A DNA stretch of 64,000 nucleotides from Molanna angustata (Eukaryota > Arthropoda > Insecta > Trichoptera > Molannidae): assembly GCA_963576475.1 (NCBI GenBank), contig OY754980.1:8411186-8475185 (forward strand). Direction: 5' to 3'. Each line of letters begins with the position of its first letter. The first letter of the stretch is position 1. The notes under the pieces are model-generated. The model was not told the DNA's origin and made no database searches. It worked only from the letters and a program-made list of their open reading frames with translations. The translations under genes were made by a program, and so were the position numbers. This document shows positions 46,135-56,566 of this stretch, in pieces.

Positions 46135-46254
46135 AAATACCTCTTAATGAGCTATTTTGTAATTGTTTCATACAGGTAGGTACCCGCTATTGGGAGGAGT
46201 GCTCTCCCGAAACTTGTAGGATTTATTTTAAAAATAACTCATTAAGTGGTATTT
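46135..46254. mobile_element. 120-bp MITE with 24-bp imperfect inverted ends
   Basis: Left arm AAATACCTCTTAATGAGCTA... (46135-46158) and the inverse of the right arm (46231-46254) match at 22 of 24 positions. The interior has a second hairpin, GGGAGGAGTGCTCTCCC (46192-46208). No target duplication is clear. Confidence 0.6.
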
Positions 46255-46436
46255 AGCACGGCATTTGCACGGCAATTATTAAAAGGAAATCATGGGTTGT
46301 CTAAAAATTTCCATCAAATTCATTAATCTTTCTAAAATTATTGATATTACCTTATTCCGCAATTAGACTTATTTCATAATTAGGTAAGAAAAAATACTTC
46401 AATAAATATATATTTATTTTAGCTTTTTCGTTGTTT

Positions 46437-46740
46437 GAGGCATCGGCATCGAATAGTGCTTCCACTCTTTACTGTTGTTATCGTTTTCGAGTGTCCCGTA
46501 AGAGCCGGGTAATCGAAAATACAAGAGGCAACAATAACATCTCACATAGTTCAGCAATGACGTTGGCCATTCATTTTGAATTTAGCTTATTTAGGTGAGA
46601 CGAGACTGGTTTGTGGTATGCATGCACATGTCGCTTCTTTTTGTAAAGTAATGTACACCCGCACATCTGTCGATGGTTACCCCAGATTGTGGGATATTTA
46701 TGCCGCGATGGTGTGAATGAATAGATTGTTTGTTGTACAT
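46437..46740 (+). repeat. unnamed interspersed repeat (GTGTCCCGTAAGAG family)
   Basis: Shares GAATAGTGCTTCCACTCTTT, GTGTCCCGTAAGAGCC, GAGACGAGACTG and a GCATGCACATGTCGCTTCTT-like block with 56020-56285, and a short piece with 12660-12715. Non-coding, class unknown. Confidence 0.55.
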
Positions 46741-46778
46741 ATAAAATAAGTCCCTCTTCTGTATCATCATCAGCAATG

Positions 46779-47100
46779 GCGCTACAGTCCGGTGTGGGTC
46801 TTGGCTTCCTCAAGAAACTGTCTCCATCCCGCCCTGTCGACAGCAAGTCTCCTCCAATTTGTCTGTCCGATCGCTCTTATATCTCCTTCGATGTCGTTCA
46901 GCCATCTCATCCTAGGTCTCCCTCTGGTTCTTCTTCCTTCAGGACAGGTGTCCAATACTTTCTTTGGGACCCGGCTATCCTCAATTCTACAAACGTGTCC
47001 GAGCCAACGTAGACGTTGTATTTCGATGTATTGGACAACGTTTGCTTCGCCATACATTATTTCAAGCTCATGGTTAAACCGGATGCTCCAAGATCCTCCT
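46779..47100 (-). pseudogene. RTE-type LINE C-terminal fragment
   Basis: Minus strand, open from about 47100: IRFNHELEIMYGEANVVQYI, then QRLRWLGHVCRIEDSRVPKK, RTRGRPRMRWLNDIEGDI, NWRRLAVDRAGWRQFLEEA, and a stop (TGA) near 46782. Sister of the nested fragment at 26918-27267. The 3' tail is GATGATGATA-like. No frameshift is seen, but the RT core is lacking. Confidence 0.85.
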
Positions 47101-47194
47101 CCATCTGTATACGTCTACACTATTCATAAATTTAAGGATATATTTTTGTAATCAACAGAATTCATTGTTGTTCAACATAATATTTTTTTTTTCC

Positions 47195-47300
47195 ATTTGT
47201 GAGCTGGGCCCTTATCCTTGACTGACTAGTCCCTTACGAGTTGATTAAGGCCTAGTCAGCCGAAACGGTCACCCCAATAGAAGGAACATATGAAAATAAA
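47195..47300 (+). repeat. GCCGAAACGGTC motif repeat
   Basis: TGACTAGTCCCTTACGAG...GATTAAGGCCTAGTCAGCCG followed by AAACGGTCACC. CTGACTAG and CTAGTCAG pair as a hairpin just before GAAACGG. Similar in layout to 38870 and 43850. Confidence 0.4.
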
Positions 47301-47526
47301 TTTTGATTGATTTAAAAAAAAACTCGGAAAATGGAGTTCTACGTCATAAACATCGTCAGTAAAATAATATTAATATGTAATATATACCGATTTAATTTTA
47401 ATGGAATGCATAATTTAATCTGAGGAAGAGAAAATTGATCTCGAAACATGTTGGATGAATGGAAATTGATTTGAAATTTCATGATTTGTGTAATTTCGTT
47501 TCGAAAATTGTTGAAAAATTGATCCA

Positions 47527-47890
47527 ACCCAAAAAGCCATGGAAAGAGCCATCATAGGATTAAGTCTGAGAGACAGGGTGCGAAACGACACCATCAGGGA
47601 AAGAACAAAATTGGTTGATGTCGTCCACCGCATTCTTACCCTGAAGTGGAGATGGGCGGGCCACGTGGCTAGATACCCCGAAGACAGATGGCCAAGAATA
47701 GTGTTGGCTTGGAGACCGAGAATGACAGTCAGAGGTGTTGGAAGACCGCCAATGATGTGGAGAGATGACATCGGCCGTCATGCTGGTGTCAATTGGTTGC
47801 TCAGAGCACAATATAGAGTGGCGTGGAAAGAGATGGAGCAGACCTTCGTCCGGGAGTGGACGGGATTAGGCTGAGAAGAAGAAGTAGAAT
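47527..47890 (+). pseudogene. RTE-type LINE C-terminal fragment
   Basis: Plus frame 47539-47874: MERAIIGLSLRDRVRNDTIR, LKWRWAGHVARYPEDRWPRI, GVGRPPMMWRDDIGRHAGVN, VAWKEMEQTFVREWTGLG, stop. The 3' tail is (GAA)n. Over 95% like the C-terminus of the 58.1-59.0 kb copy but with four extra residues (NWLL) that the other has lost. It ends 3 bp before Helitron-like copy E begins. Confidence 0.85.
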
Positions 47891-47892
47891 AA

Positions 47893-48960
47893 TCCAACTG
47901 TCTATTTATTCAAGAGAATTTATTTCTCTTTATAAATTGTCAGTCCGGTGTGAGAGAATCCTATAGTCCGGTGTGAGATTTTTGCATGGTTTTTCTAACT
48001 TTGACTCAAAAAACACCAAATTAAAGGCTTCGCTGTATATACCTATATTTTATACGAATATATATGGATGAACTGTTGAAATATTAAGTGTGTGTGTGTG
48101 TGTGTGTATTTGTGTGTATGTCTGTGTGTCCAACCCCCTTATAACTTTTGTTCCACTTTCAGAATATAAAGATAATTTTAATCCTACAAAATATTCACAG
48201 GTTTTTGAATTTGAGGGGTTTAATTTGAATTTAAATTTTATATTTCCACAAATATCAATAATCAAAAAATTTAATCGCTAAAAATTTGTATAAATATAGA
48301 CAAATCCTATATATCACACAAATTTTTATGAAAAAGTTCCAGGGTTTAGAATTTTTTTTTATTAAGTAAAATATTTTTTTGTACATATTTATGTGTTTAT
48401 TATTTACCTATACCTATATTCATTTTTTTTAATCTATAAACTCCAAAACTCCCCAAATAGATAAATACATTTAATATGAAATATAATACATACATACATA
48501 CCATCACGCCATGTCCCTTACGGGGTAGGCAGAGAGAACCGAACGCCATATCTTTCTATCCTGGCACACATTCATCGCCTCGTCAACATTCATGCATCGT
48601 CTCATACATGTTCGTCTATTGTACATGCTTCTAACATTTCCGTCTTTCAGAATATCGTTCACATGGTCGTGCCATCCCTTTCTTGGGCGGCCCCGGCCTC
48701 TCAATCCTGAATGAAATATAATATGTGCATTATAGCACATCTCAAACCTTTTTTCAGCATTTTTTTTTGTAAAAAATGAATTTAGCGACGACATACGATT
48801 TCATACTATAATTTGTATAGCAGAATACACAATATCTAAGGGGACTAATAGTTTGACGCTTAATCTTCATACATGCATAGATACAAAAATCCACACTATC
48901 AAATACTGACATACATGTTTTGTATATAATACAAAATATCTTATTCTGTATTCTATACAA
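47893..48960 (+). mobile_element. Helitron-like non-autonomous element, copy E (3' end lost, LINE inside)
   Basis: Starts TCCAACTGTC after A47892. The TG tract is at 48086-48128, followed by CCCCCTTATAACTTTTGTTC. Family blocks continue to about 48960, but the inverted repeat, hairpin and CTAG end are not found. A LINE fragment interrupts it at 48489-48710. More diverged than B and C. Confidence 0.65.
48489..48710 (-). pseudogene. RTE-like LINE 3' end inserted in the Helitron-like copy E
   Basis: Minus strand reads GLRGRGRPRKGWHDHVNDIL, NVRSMYNRRTCMRRCMNVDE, WRSVLSAYPVRDMA, stop, and a (GTAT)n tail at 48489-48500. Exact 13-bp flanking duplications, ATGAAATATAATA, at 48476-48488 and 48711-48723 define the insertion. 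At 222 bp it is strongly 5'-truncated, as is common for RTE copies. This is the best preserved 3' terminus of the family. Confidence 0.9.
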
Positions 48961-48969
48961 AAATCAAGG

Positions 48970-49370
48970 GCGCATATATTTCGGTCTTATGTTGCTCTAC
49001 GAAACAAAGCTGTTTTTAGTCCTTTAGAGAAAGTGCTCTTTCTTTTAGCACTGCGGACATCTGATATATAAAGTGGAATCTATTCCACTTCATAGGACCA
49101 CTCACACTCAAAATGATTTTTGTAAAAACGAAATCAAAAAATATTATATTTTTTTCTCAAATAGGTCTGGCATTTTCGGTGTGGTGTGATCAAATCTCAC
49201 CGCGATTATTTTCGCGATCCAAACCAGTATTATTATTCTACCACCACATGTAGAATATTATATTATGTACCACTAAATAGAGACATTACAAGTCGGGCGT
49301 GATTAAACACGATGAAGCGCGGTGTGGGCCGTTTCGACAATAATAATAATAATAATAATAATAAAAAGAT
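48970..49370 (+). repeat. probable LINE 3'UTR with (AAT)n tail
   Basis: Ends GTGATTAAACACGATGAAGC, GCGGTGTGGGCCGTTTCGAC and then (AAT)n at 49339-49362. GTGGTGTGATC...CACCGCG blocks precede. No coding part recognised. Confidence 0.35.
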
Positions 49371-49898
49371 GGGGATTTAAAAGAAGCATAACCAAAAAAA
49401 GACCATGGCGCAGATTATTACCTGGTGGGTCCGAATTGACCAATTTTTACCTTTGCTCGTAACAGCAGGTGGCTTCATATGACCAGTTTGCCCAGAGACA
49501 CCCGTCGTTAAAGAATATATTATATGAGTAGGTACCTACGTACGATTGGTGATGCGGCGATGATTTTAGGAAAATTTCTTCCCTGGCAAAAATTAAATAC
49601 ATATTTATTTTGGTTTGATTCAACAAAATAAATGATGCTTAGTTCTCTCGGCATACCCTGTAATGGTATGTGTAGAAAATTATACCTGTATTAATTTATT
49701 TATATGAGGACAAGGTCCACTTAAAAGGCAAAAAGTTCGTCTTATAGAAATAGGATTAAAAATGTTAGTCTATCTGGGGTTATTTTCACTTTATACATAC
49801 CTACATTGTACATAGTCGTATATATTTATTGAAATTTTGTTATAGTTTTGAATTGAAATTGATTATTTAAATAACCAAAACAGATTTATTTTTGACAA
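49371..49898. other. unassigned sequence
   Basis: 49400-49520 is less AT-rich, otherwise nothing recognised. Confidence 0.4.
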
Positions 49899-49900
49899 AA

Positions 49901-50090
49901 TGGGTCGGTGGCAGAGCGGTTAGCGCGCTGGGCTAGTAATCCAGTGGTCGCGAGTTCGAATCCTGCCTCGACCAATTTCGTTCACCTAAGCACAAGCATT
50001 TATTTGCTTATTTTAGGGAACGTAGGAAGATGTACCTACATGTACTTGTTTAACAAGGACATATTCATTTTATAAAAAAAAAAAAAAATG
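49901..50090 (+). repeat. tRNA-derived SINE (Thr-like head), best copy
   Basis: Head: TGGGTCGGTGGCAGAGCGGT, GCGCGCTGGG-CTAGTAA-TCCAGTGG (anticodon loop with AGT), GAGTTCGAATCCTGCC. Body and tail: AGCACAAGCATTTATTTGC, GGGAACGTAGGAAGATGTA, GTACTTGTTTAACAAGGAC, then poly-A (50074-50088). The acceptor stem of a real tRNA is absent on the 3' side. Confidence 0.9.
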
Positions 50091-50214
50091 AGTTATTTAT
50101 TTAAATAGTCACAGAAAACAGTGTGTTTGCTCAGTTTATTATTATTTTTTACTATCGAATATATTTTTTAATTGCATACACGTTGCTTTCATTATTTACA
50201 AATAAACTAATTTC

Positions 50215-50631
50215 TCAATAGATGGCGTTACAAAAAAGGTTTCTTCGTTACTTCATAGATGAAAATAGCATAATTTCGTATTATTCGGGTGAATTTTTTA
50301 CACATTATTCAAATATATAGAATTTTTATAAAATTACATTACTTACTTTCCGTGTCCGGAACACCATCATATTGGTTGGTGCTCCGGTGGTGGAAGGATT
50401 GGCCGGCATTCTGCCGTTTCCAGGGACGCCCGATTGCTTTTCCGAAGTTAACCGAAACTCAATCTACGTGGAGGCTCCTTCCGTGTCCCCATAAAATTAC
50501 ATTGATAAGGGAACTCAATAAAGGCATAATTGGTGAACGTTGCGCAAGCGCATAAAGCGATCACGTAAGCCCTGTAGGTGCCTTGTATTCCTGGTCCTTC
50601 TATAATATTCTAACTTCGTCTCTATTGAGAT
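50215..50631 (+). mobile_element. CTCAATAGA-type MITE, copy 7, with a 150-bp insert
   Basis: Left end CTCAATAGATGGCGTTAC, right end AACTTCGTCTCTATTGAG. Without the insert at 50341-50490 and one 13-bp duplication it would be about 254 bp, close to the copy at 36481. The hairpin is partly kept (GTTGCGCAAGCGCA). Confidence 0.75.
50341..50490. mobile_element. 150-bp GC-rich retroposed insert, identity unknown
   Basis: Flanked by perfect 13-bp duplications ATAAAATTACATT (50328-50340 and 50491-50503). About 55% GC in a 30% GC region. TTCCGTGTCC occurs near both ends (50348 and 50479), and GGAACACCA...TGGTGCTCC forms a hairpin (50357-50385). One plus frame is open from end to end (NTIILVGAPVVEGLAGILPF, then PGTPDCFSEVNRNSIYVEAP), so it may be an mRNA-derived piece; a structured RNA is the alternative. 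There is no poly-A. Confidence 0.7.
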
Positions 50632-52330
50632 GTTAAAAAGTTTGTCAATAATATTTTTTTATTATAATTTATATAACAAATTTCACCCGTTTTTTTAATT
50701 GAACCTATAACTATTTCATATTTTATTGATATACATACGTATTCAATACAAAGAAGAAATAATTATTTAAAAATGTCTTTGTAGGACATAGTACCCATCG
50801 TCCTATATATTTCGCATCATGGATTTCTACAAAATGAAGAAATAAATGAGTAATTCTTCAATTACTTAATTTTTATTTAGTATTTCTTTGCTATTCAAGA
50901 ACAAAATTTTATATCCAACCTTAATAACATTTGATATATTTAAACTGTTCTTTACATTTAATAACATCAAAATAAATCTTAAAGTTTACGTAATAAAAAT
51001 GATTTAAGTTCAAAACACAGAATTTTAATTACCTTAATAATGTCTCAACGTTAATATCGTACCAAAATAAGTTTAACTAAAACCCAAAGATTGTGATATT
51101 AAAAAGCTTGTTAGCGACTCTTGAAGATGAATAATAATTCAAGATTTTCTAAAGTTACCTACGTAACATGTCGAGAAGTTATAGATTATTATATAATTAT
51201 CATATCGTGTCTCTATTGGAACGAAAAAACTAATCTTCAGGATATTAATAAATAATTAAATTTGGTCTTTTTCCATGTCCCTTAATTTATTTGTAAAAAA
51301 AATATTTTATAATTTACATACTAGGTACTCAGAAATTTCGGAGGAGATCATTAGTGTGACGTGAATTTTTTTTTATGTATGTTCAGCGATTTCTTTTTAC
51401 CACGTTGACCGAGGTACAAGAAGAAAAAAAAAGATTAAAACAGAATATTTTCATAATTTTAATAATAAAATATCTGCCAACGAGATACACACACGCGTCC
51501 AAAAATCAAATCAAAACCACACTCGTTGTATAGTTTGCGACTTGAGAAAATGTTTCACCTGTATGTATAACGTCTTAATTATCGTTGTAAGGTGGAGGTT
51601 GGAGGTGTCTACCTGCTAGGCAGGCACACGTCAAGGATAATCTCTAACAAAAAACAAAATGGGATACGATAATTTGTATTTGGGCAACTCGATCATATTA
51701 TCAAAACATACCTGCTTAATAATTATATGTTATTAATTGAGATGAACCTACTTACTTACTATTAATCTAATATAGATGGCAAGTAAAAAAAATTGAACTG
51801 AGAACAAAATGATTAGGTAATTTTTTTTTAATCAGTCTTAAACGGAATTCTAGTTTTTAATAATACATACATAATAATAAACACTTCCTAGCATCCAGCG
51901 CAAGGTGCTAGTTTATTGTCGTACGGCATTTCTTCCAAACACCGAGTGTTACCAGCCCAGAGAAGCGAAATTTGCGAGAGAAATGAATTTAAATGAGTCA
52001 TTGAATACCTAACTCCTTTATCCATCCTCACTCTCCCCAATTTCTACATATCCCATTTTCATTTGTGTGTTTTCATTTTGAATGTCTTATCTTGTGTGGT
52101 CTTATTTATTTGTTTTTTTTGTATTTTTTATATATTTTTATTTTTTATATCTTTAACTTCAAACTTAATCTACTATTTACATATGTTTTAGTAATTTTAT
52201 TTTTATATGACTTACAATGAAGGTAATGTATGATGATGAGGGAACTATTTTGACAAACATTTAACATTCATTGTTGTCGTTTGTAATTTTTCAAATAACT
52301 GTATGTTTCCCATTAAATTAATTAAATAAA
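50632..52330. other. AT-rich sequence, no gene seen
   Basis: About 1.7 kb with no convincing frame. 51880-52000 is slightly less AT-rich (ACCGAGTGTTACCAGCCCAG), unrecognised. Confidence 0.4.
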
Positions 52331-52337
52331 AAATAAA

Positions 52338-52415
52338 TGTCCTCTGCTGGGGATCGAACCTAGGATATTCGAGCAGAAGCAAAACGGCTTACCAACTGTG
52401 CCACGGCAATTGGTA
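52338..52415 (-). repeat. tRNA-like sequence, probably a SINE head
   Basis: Minus strand: TGGCACAGTTGGTAAGCCG (A box) and CTAGGTTCGATCCCCAGCAG (B box) with about 30 bp between. The ends do not form an acceptor stem. No known SINE body is obvious on the 3' side (AT-rich). Confidence 0.6.
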
Positions 52416-52419
52416 TATT

Positions 52420-53370
52420 TAATCAATATTTTTTATCAGTTTTCTAAGTAGGAAATTTAATAGTTTTTTTCTTTCCTCTCTTTATTTAACAATTTCTATT
52501 ACTTAATGTATTATGTTATTTTATTTGTATGAATTTTGACGTTTGTAATGTGTATAATTAAAAATTTGAACTGTTTGTTTTTAAAATATTTGATTTTTTT
52601 ACGTTTCTTCTTCAATGTAAAAACATTTTCGTCGCAGGTTCTTTCAACACGAGTCTTGTATGACACCCAAGATAAAATCAACCACATTAATATAATCCTA
52701 TCTATACCCATTATTTTCCTACACAATGGAAAGTGCCAACATAAGGATTATAAATATATTTTTTTAACGAAACGCATACCAATGTCGTCTTATGTAAGAG
52801 TGCAGTAAATAAGTACCTTTAAACAAAATGTACCTACATACAATGACATTTTGTATATAGACACGTTATATTCAAACAAAACGCTTTACAAAAATGTTAC
52901 AGTTAATACGAATTCTTACAATGTCAAATAAAGAGAACACACGACATAAATTAGGTGAGAAAGAGATAGAACAATACTAGACACACACTGCAGACATATT
53001 TTCTCTTTTACTCCAGTGCAATCACATTATAATTATCTCTCATGTCAAGTAATGACAGTGAAAGAGACGAAGTCATATTGAGTTATATGTTTGTGGAAAA
53101 GCAAATACAACAGAATAATATCTCTGAATACCTACAAGCGAATATGACTTGACAACTCTCTCGTTTACTTAAAATAAATATAACTATAGAAAAATCCATA
53201 TTAATATATTAGCTATCGAATAAATATACATCATTAAATAATATATCTTATCGTTCCTTCACAGTTCTAGTGTAATTTTTACATGTTTTTATCATACAAG
53301 CTGACATTTTGACAACGACAATACGTCCGAACACTACAACATCTTGCATGTAACTCAAGTGCGGTAAGAA
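52420..53370. other. AT-rich sequence, no gene seen
   Basis: The opposing frames at 52511-52726 and 52536-52808 lack motifs. Its last 8 bases, GGTAAGAA, are the target duplication of the hAT-like element. Confidence 0.4.
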
Positions 53371-54385
53371 CAGGGCTGCCAACTCCAAAAAAATAAAACC
53401 CCCAAACACAAGTCAAAAAACCCCTAAAAAGCCCTAAATGGACTAGAACTAGTTGCATGTAACACATGAGATCCAACTGTCGATAGCGATAGTATGTATA
53501 GTTAAAGAATAAGATTCAAACTATAAACCCATAAATCGAAATTATTGAATATTTTAAGATATTTTGTTTTCTATACAACACATGTAGGTAAGTACTTATG
53601 TATGTCAAGATAGGACAGTATGGAGGTCAGTCCTCTTTTCCTATCCGGAACATTAAAACAGCATGATGGTATATATGTATGATTGGAGATTAAGTATGAA
53701 ACTATTAAGTCTTATTAGATATTTGTATAGGCGACTGCCATACAAATTGTATGAAGCGATGTCGTCACTAAATTCAATTTTTATAAAAATTGTTAAAAAA
53801 ATGAGATGTACTGCTACAATGTCAATATTTTTAAAGAAAATTAAATTATCTAGTTGGGTTGTTTCGGCTTTTTTCGATATTTTCAAAAACTTTGGATATA
53901 TATGCAGTTAAACTCATAAATTTGTCATAAAAAAATATTTTTCTAAATAAAAAATGTTTGAGAATTTCTGGAATTTTTTCGAAAGAATGAATTTGAAATT
54001 TTGAAATTGTCTATATTCATACCAATTTTCAGCGTTCTAGCTTTTATGGTTTCTGAGAAATATGGAAAAATAAAGTAATAATTCAAAAGCTGATAACCCC
54101 TGACTAAAACAAAAATTCAAAATTCTGAGTATAAAAGTTTTGTAGGCCTATAACTATTGATATATTTTGAAATTTTGAGCTCTGTAAATTGAGCGAATCA
54201 AAAGTTATATATAATATTTTAGTTACGTTTTTAAATTTATAAAGCAACTGGCTCAAATTTTTAAAGAATTCTCATATCTTAGAATACCCCTAAAAATATC
54301 TCTAAAATATTAGGGCCATAAAAAAGCCCATCCCAGATATTTTAGCCCTAAATTTAGGACTAAAAGCCCCAATTTGGCAACCCTG
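53371..54385. mobile_element. hAT-like MITE split by a Helitron-like insertion
   Basis: The ends CAGGGCTGCCAA (53371) and TTGGCAACCCTG (ending 54385) are inverted repeats with one mismatch. The 8 bases on each side, GGTAAGAA, are identical (53363-53370 and 54386-54393). CAGGG ends and an 8-bp duplication define the hAT superfamily. The element's own sequence is 53371-53448 and about 54209-54385; both halves contain CCCTAAAAAT-like runs. It has no coding sequence. Confidence 0.85.
53449..54208 (-). mobile_element. Helitron-like non-autonomous element, copy F (5'-truncated)
   Basis: Minus orientation. The 3' end is intact: CTAG (53449-53452 read inverse), the GCATGTAACACATGAG hairpin, then TCCAACTGTCGATAG. 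The family body continues to AATTGAGCGAATCAAAAGTT near 54205. The TG tract and 5' terminus are missing. It lies inside the hAT-like element, so it arrived later. Confidence 0.8.
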
Positions 54386-54469
54386 GGTAAGAATCAAATG
54401 AGGTATGCGACATTCTTTTTATTTACCGAATTCAAAGACTAGTAACCTGTCTATCATTACCTATGTATT

Positions 54470-55023
54470 ATTACTCCTCACTAACCCAAGGGGAAAACAG
54501 TGGGGAGTTATGATTTCGTAATTTTTTAGGTAATTTTTTATTGCAGATTAACAACTAGTATCATTCTAAGATTGTATTCTGAAAGTTTCATCACAATGTA
54601 TCTGTGTGTGTGTGTGCTATGTGCTGTGTACGGCGTGTTTATTTTACTTTGTCAATTATAGACTAAATTACTCATTCGATTCTTTTCAAATTTTGCAAAT
54701 ATGTATATCTAATACTCACTTAGACCCCATTAGATTTTGAAGGATATCTGAATAGTGCTTCTCAATTTTTTTAAGCGTCAAATATTTTAAAGTGACCCTA
54801 AACTCAGGAAACATAAAATTGGAAATATAATTCTTCAAACTGGTAAAAAGGCACATCACTTTCCTAAAATGGCAATGAAGAAATATTGAATTTTCATAAT
54901 GAAATATAAATTTTGAACAAACTCATTTCTTAAAAATGTTGAAAATTTTCCAAATAAAATTTGATTACTTTGCGGAGTTCTTGGTAGTGAGGAGTAAAGC
55001 GTTGGCCACAACCCACTCGTTTT
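54470..55023 (+). mobile_element. CGAGTGGGTTGTGGCC MITE family, larger copy
   Basis: The right end GTAGTGAGGAGTAAAGCGTT followed by GGCCACAACCCACTCGTTTT (54990-55023). The body contains ACAACTAGTATCATTCTAAG and TGAAGGATATCTGAATAGTG as in 27965-28170. A TG tract is at 54603-54616. The left end ACTCCTCACTAACCCAAGG (54473-) is partly preserved. Confidence 0.6.
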
Positions 55024-55159
55024 TTCTTGTGATCGAAGGGCAATTTATGGGAATAAGTTTAAGTGCCAGGCTCTTGAAATTACAAATCAAATAATGTTAC
55101 TTTGTTATGTGGTGAGTCCAATATTGATGCTGGGGCTGGGGCGCGTCCGCGATCAAATA

Positions 55160-55707
55160 CAGGGTGTCTCAAAATAAAGTTTATATTCAGTGGATCGATT
55201 AAAAAAAAGTAAGTCGTGTATCGAAAAAAATGTTTATTAATTATTCCACAATTTATTTCTTAAAAATAATATCGTTGAAATGTAGACCCTCGCGTTCGCA
55301 GCACTCATTTAATCGAACAGTAAAATTACTTATGACGGCTCGGTAGGTGGACTCAGTGATAGCTACCATTTCGTGACGGATATTTTTTTTCAAATGCGCC
55401 AGGGAATTCGGTTTACTGGCGTAAACTTTACATTTAACATAACCCCATAGGATAAAGTCCACAGGGGTTAAATCAGGACAGCGTGGAGGCCAATTTATGT
55501 CACCTCTCCTGGAGATCAATTTGCCTGGGAAATTTCACGAACTCGTGGCAGAGATGTATTGGACGTGTGTGACGTTGCTCCGTCCTGCTGGAACATTGTT
55601 CTTTAGTTAAAGCCAAGAAAGTTTTGCAGTTCAGGCACCAAGAAGTCGTCTAACATCTCCACATGACGCTCTGAATACAAATATAAACTTTCTTATGAGA
55701 CACCTTG
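55160..55707 (-). mobile_element. mariner/Tc1-like element with internal deletion
   Basis: The ends are CAGGGTGTCTCAAAATAAAG (55160) and the inverse of CTTATGAGACACCTTG (ending 55707), with TA on both sides (55158-55159, 55708-55709). The minus strand holds the C-terminal half of a transposase. One frame reads RHVEMLDDFLVPELQNF and FQQDGATSHTS, with the middle catalytic Asp. After a frameshift it continues SRRGDINWPPRCPDLTPVDF ILWGYVK, with the third catalytic Asp in PDLTP-x-D, then NECCEREGLHFNDIIF and a stop at 55253. One in-frame stop lies before MFQQDG. The N-terminal half (HTH and first Asp) is gone, so this copy cannot move itself. Confidence 0.85.
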
Positions 55708-55709
55708 TA

Positions 55710-56015
55710 TATATATAATAATTCCTCCGCTTAAGTCCAGTAGCTGAGCACAAATCCTGAGGGCGCACCATCACCTGACGTTGTTATTGTTTTTTTTATC
55801 TTGTTCTTCTACTTAAACAATAACAAACGAGATAAAGCAATCAGGGGCAGTGTGTTATTATGGGCGCAGTGCTGGGATAAAACGCTAATATCCAGGTATA
55901 CTGAATGGACGATCGCAGCTCCGTCCGCCTCGACTCTTTCAAATTATCAATGGGGTCGGAAACCATTTGAAATTTTTAATTTTTTTTTAGTTATTTTGAA
56001 AATTTCCATTCTCTC
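55710..56015. other. unassigned sequence
   Basis: Nothing recognised; the frame 55801-56043 has no known motif. Confidence 0.4.
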
Positions 56016-56019
56016 CTCC

Positions 56020-56285
56020 TTCTTACGCACCGATTCAGAATAGTGCTTTCACTCTTTTCTATTATTATTATTATTATTGATTTGGGTGTCCCGTGAGAGA
56101 CAAGTGCCAAAAAAGGCAAAATCTCATTATAGATGAGCAGTGAGGTTCACCACCCATTTTGAAAAAGAAGAAGAGAGACGAGACTGATATGTAGATATCA
56201 CGCATGTATTGTGCTTCTTTTAATGATGGAATGCACACCTGACGCTGATAACCTCACATTGTAGGATTATGCTGTTGTAACGAAA
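56020..56285 (+). repeat. unnamed interspersed repeat (GTGTCCCGTAAGAG family)
   Basis: GAATAGTGCTTTCACTCTTT, an ATT tract (56062-56080), GTGTCCCGTGAGAG, GAGACGAGACTGATATG and TTGTGCTTCTTTTAATG match 46437-46740 in order. Confidence 0.55.
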
Positions 56286-56394
56286 TTTATATTTATATTT
56301 TAGGTACTGTGTTTCAAAATCTTATTTATTTCTCAAAGTTTTTATTTTCACATTTTAAATCCGGTTTTTCGACTTCTAAACAAATATGGAGGGC

Positions 56395-56566
56395 AAGTCT
56401 GGTCCAACCGGCGAAATCAAAACCCTTGTGATTACCCATATCATGGATATAATTATCATAATATGGAGTTCTATGACATCTAAAGATATTATAGAACTCC
56501 ACATAATAATTATATCCATGATATGGGTAATCGTGAGGGTTTTGATTTCGCCGGTTAGACCAGACT
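56395..56566. repeat. 172-bp hairpin with about 80-bp arms
   Basis: AAGTCTGGTCCAACCGGCGA... (from 56395) pairs with ...TCGCCGGTTAGACCAGACTT (to 56566). The arms differ by only a few substitutions and one 3-base length difference; the loop is about 12 nt around CATCTAAAGATA. No target duplication was found. Confidence 0.9.

Noticed and set aside
47515..47900. GATCCAAC and AATCCAAC on either side of the LINE at 47527-47890 as a target duplication
   Set aside because: The right-hand copy is the conserved start of the Helitron-like element, so the match is probably coincidence.
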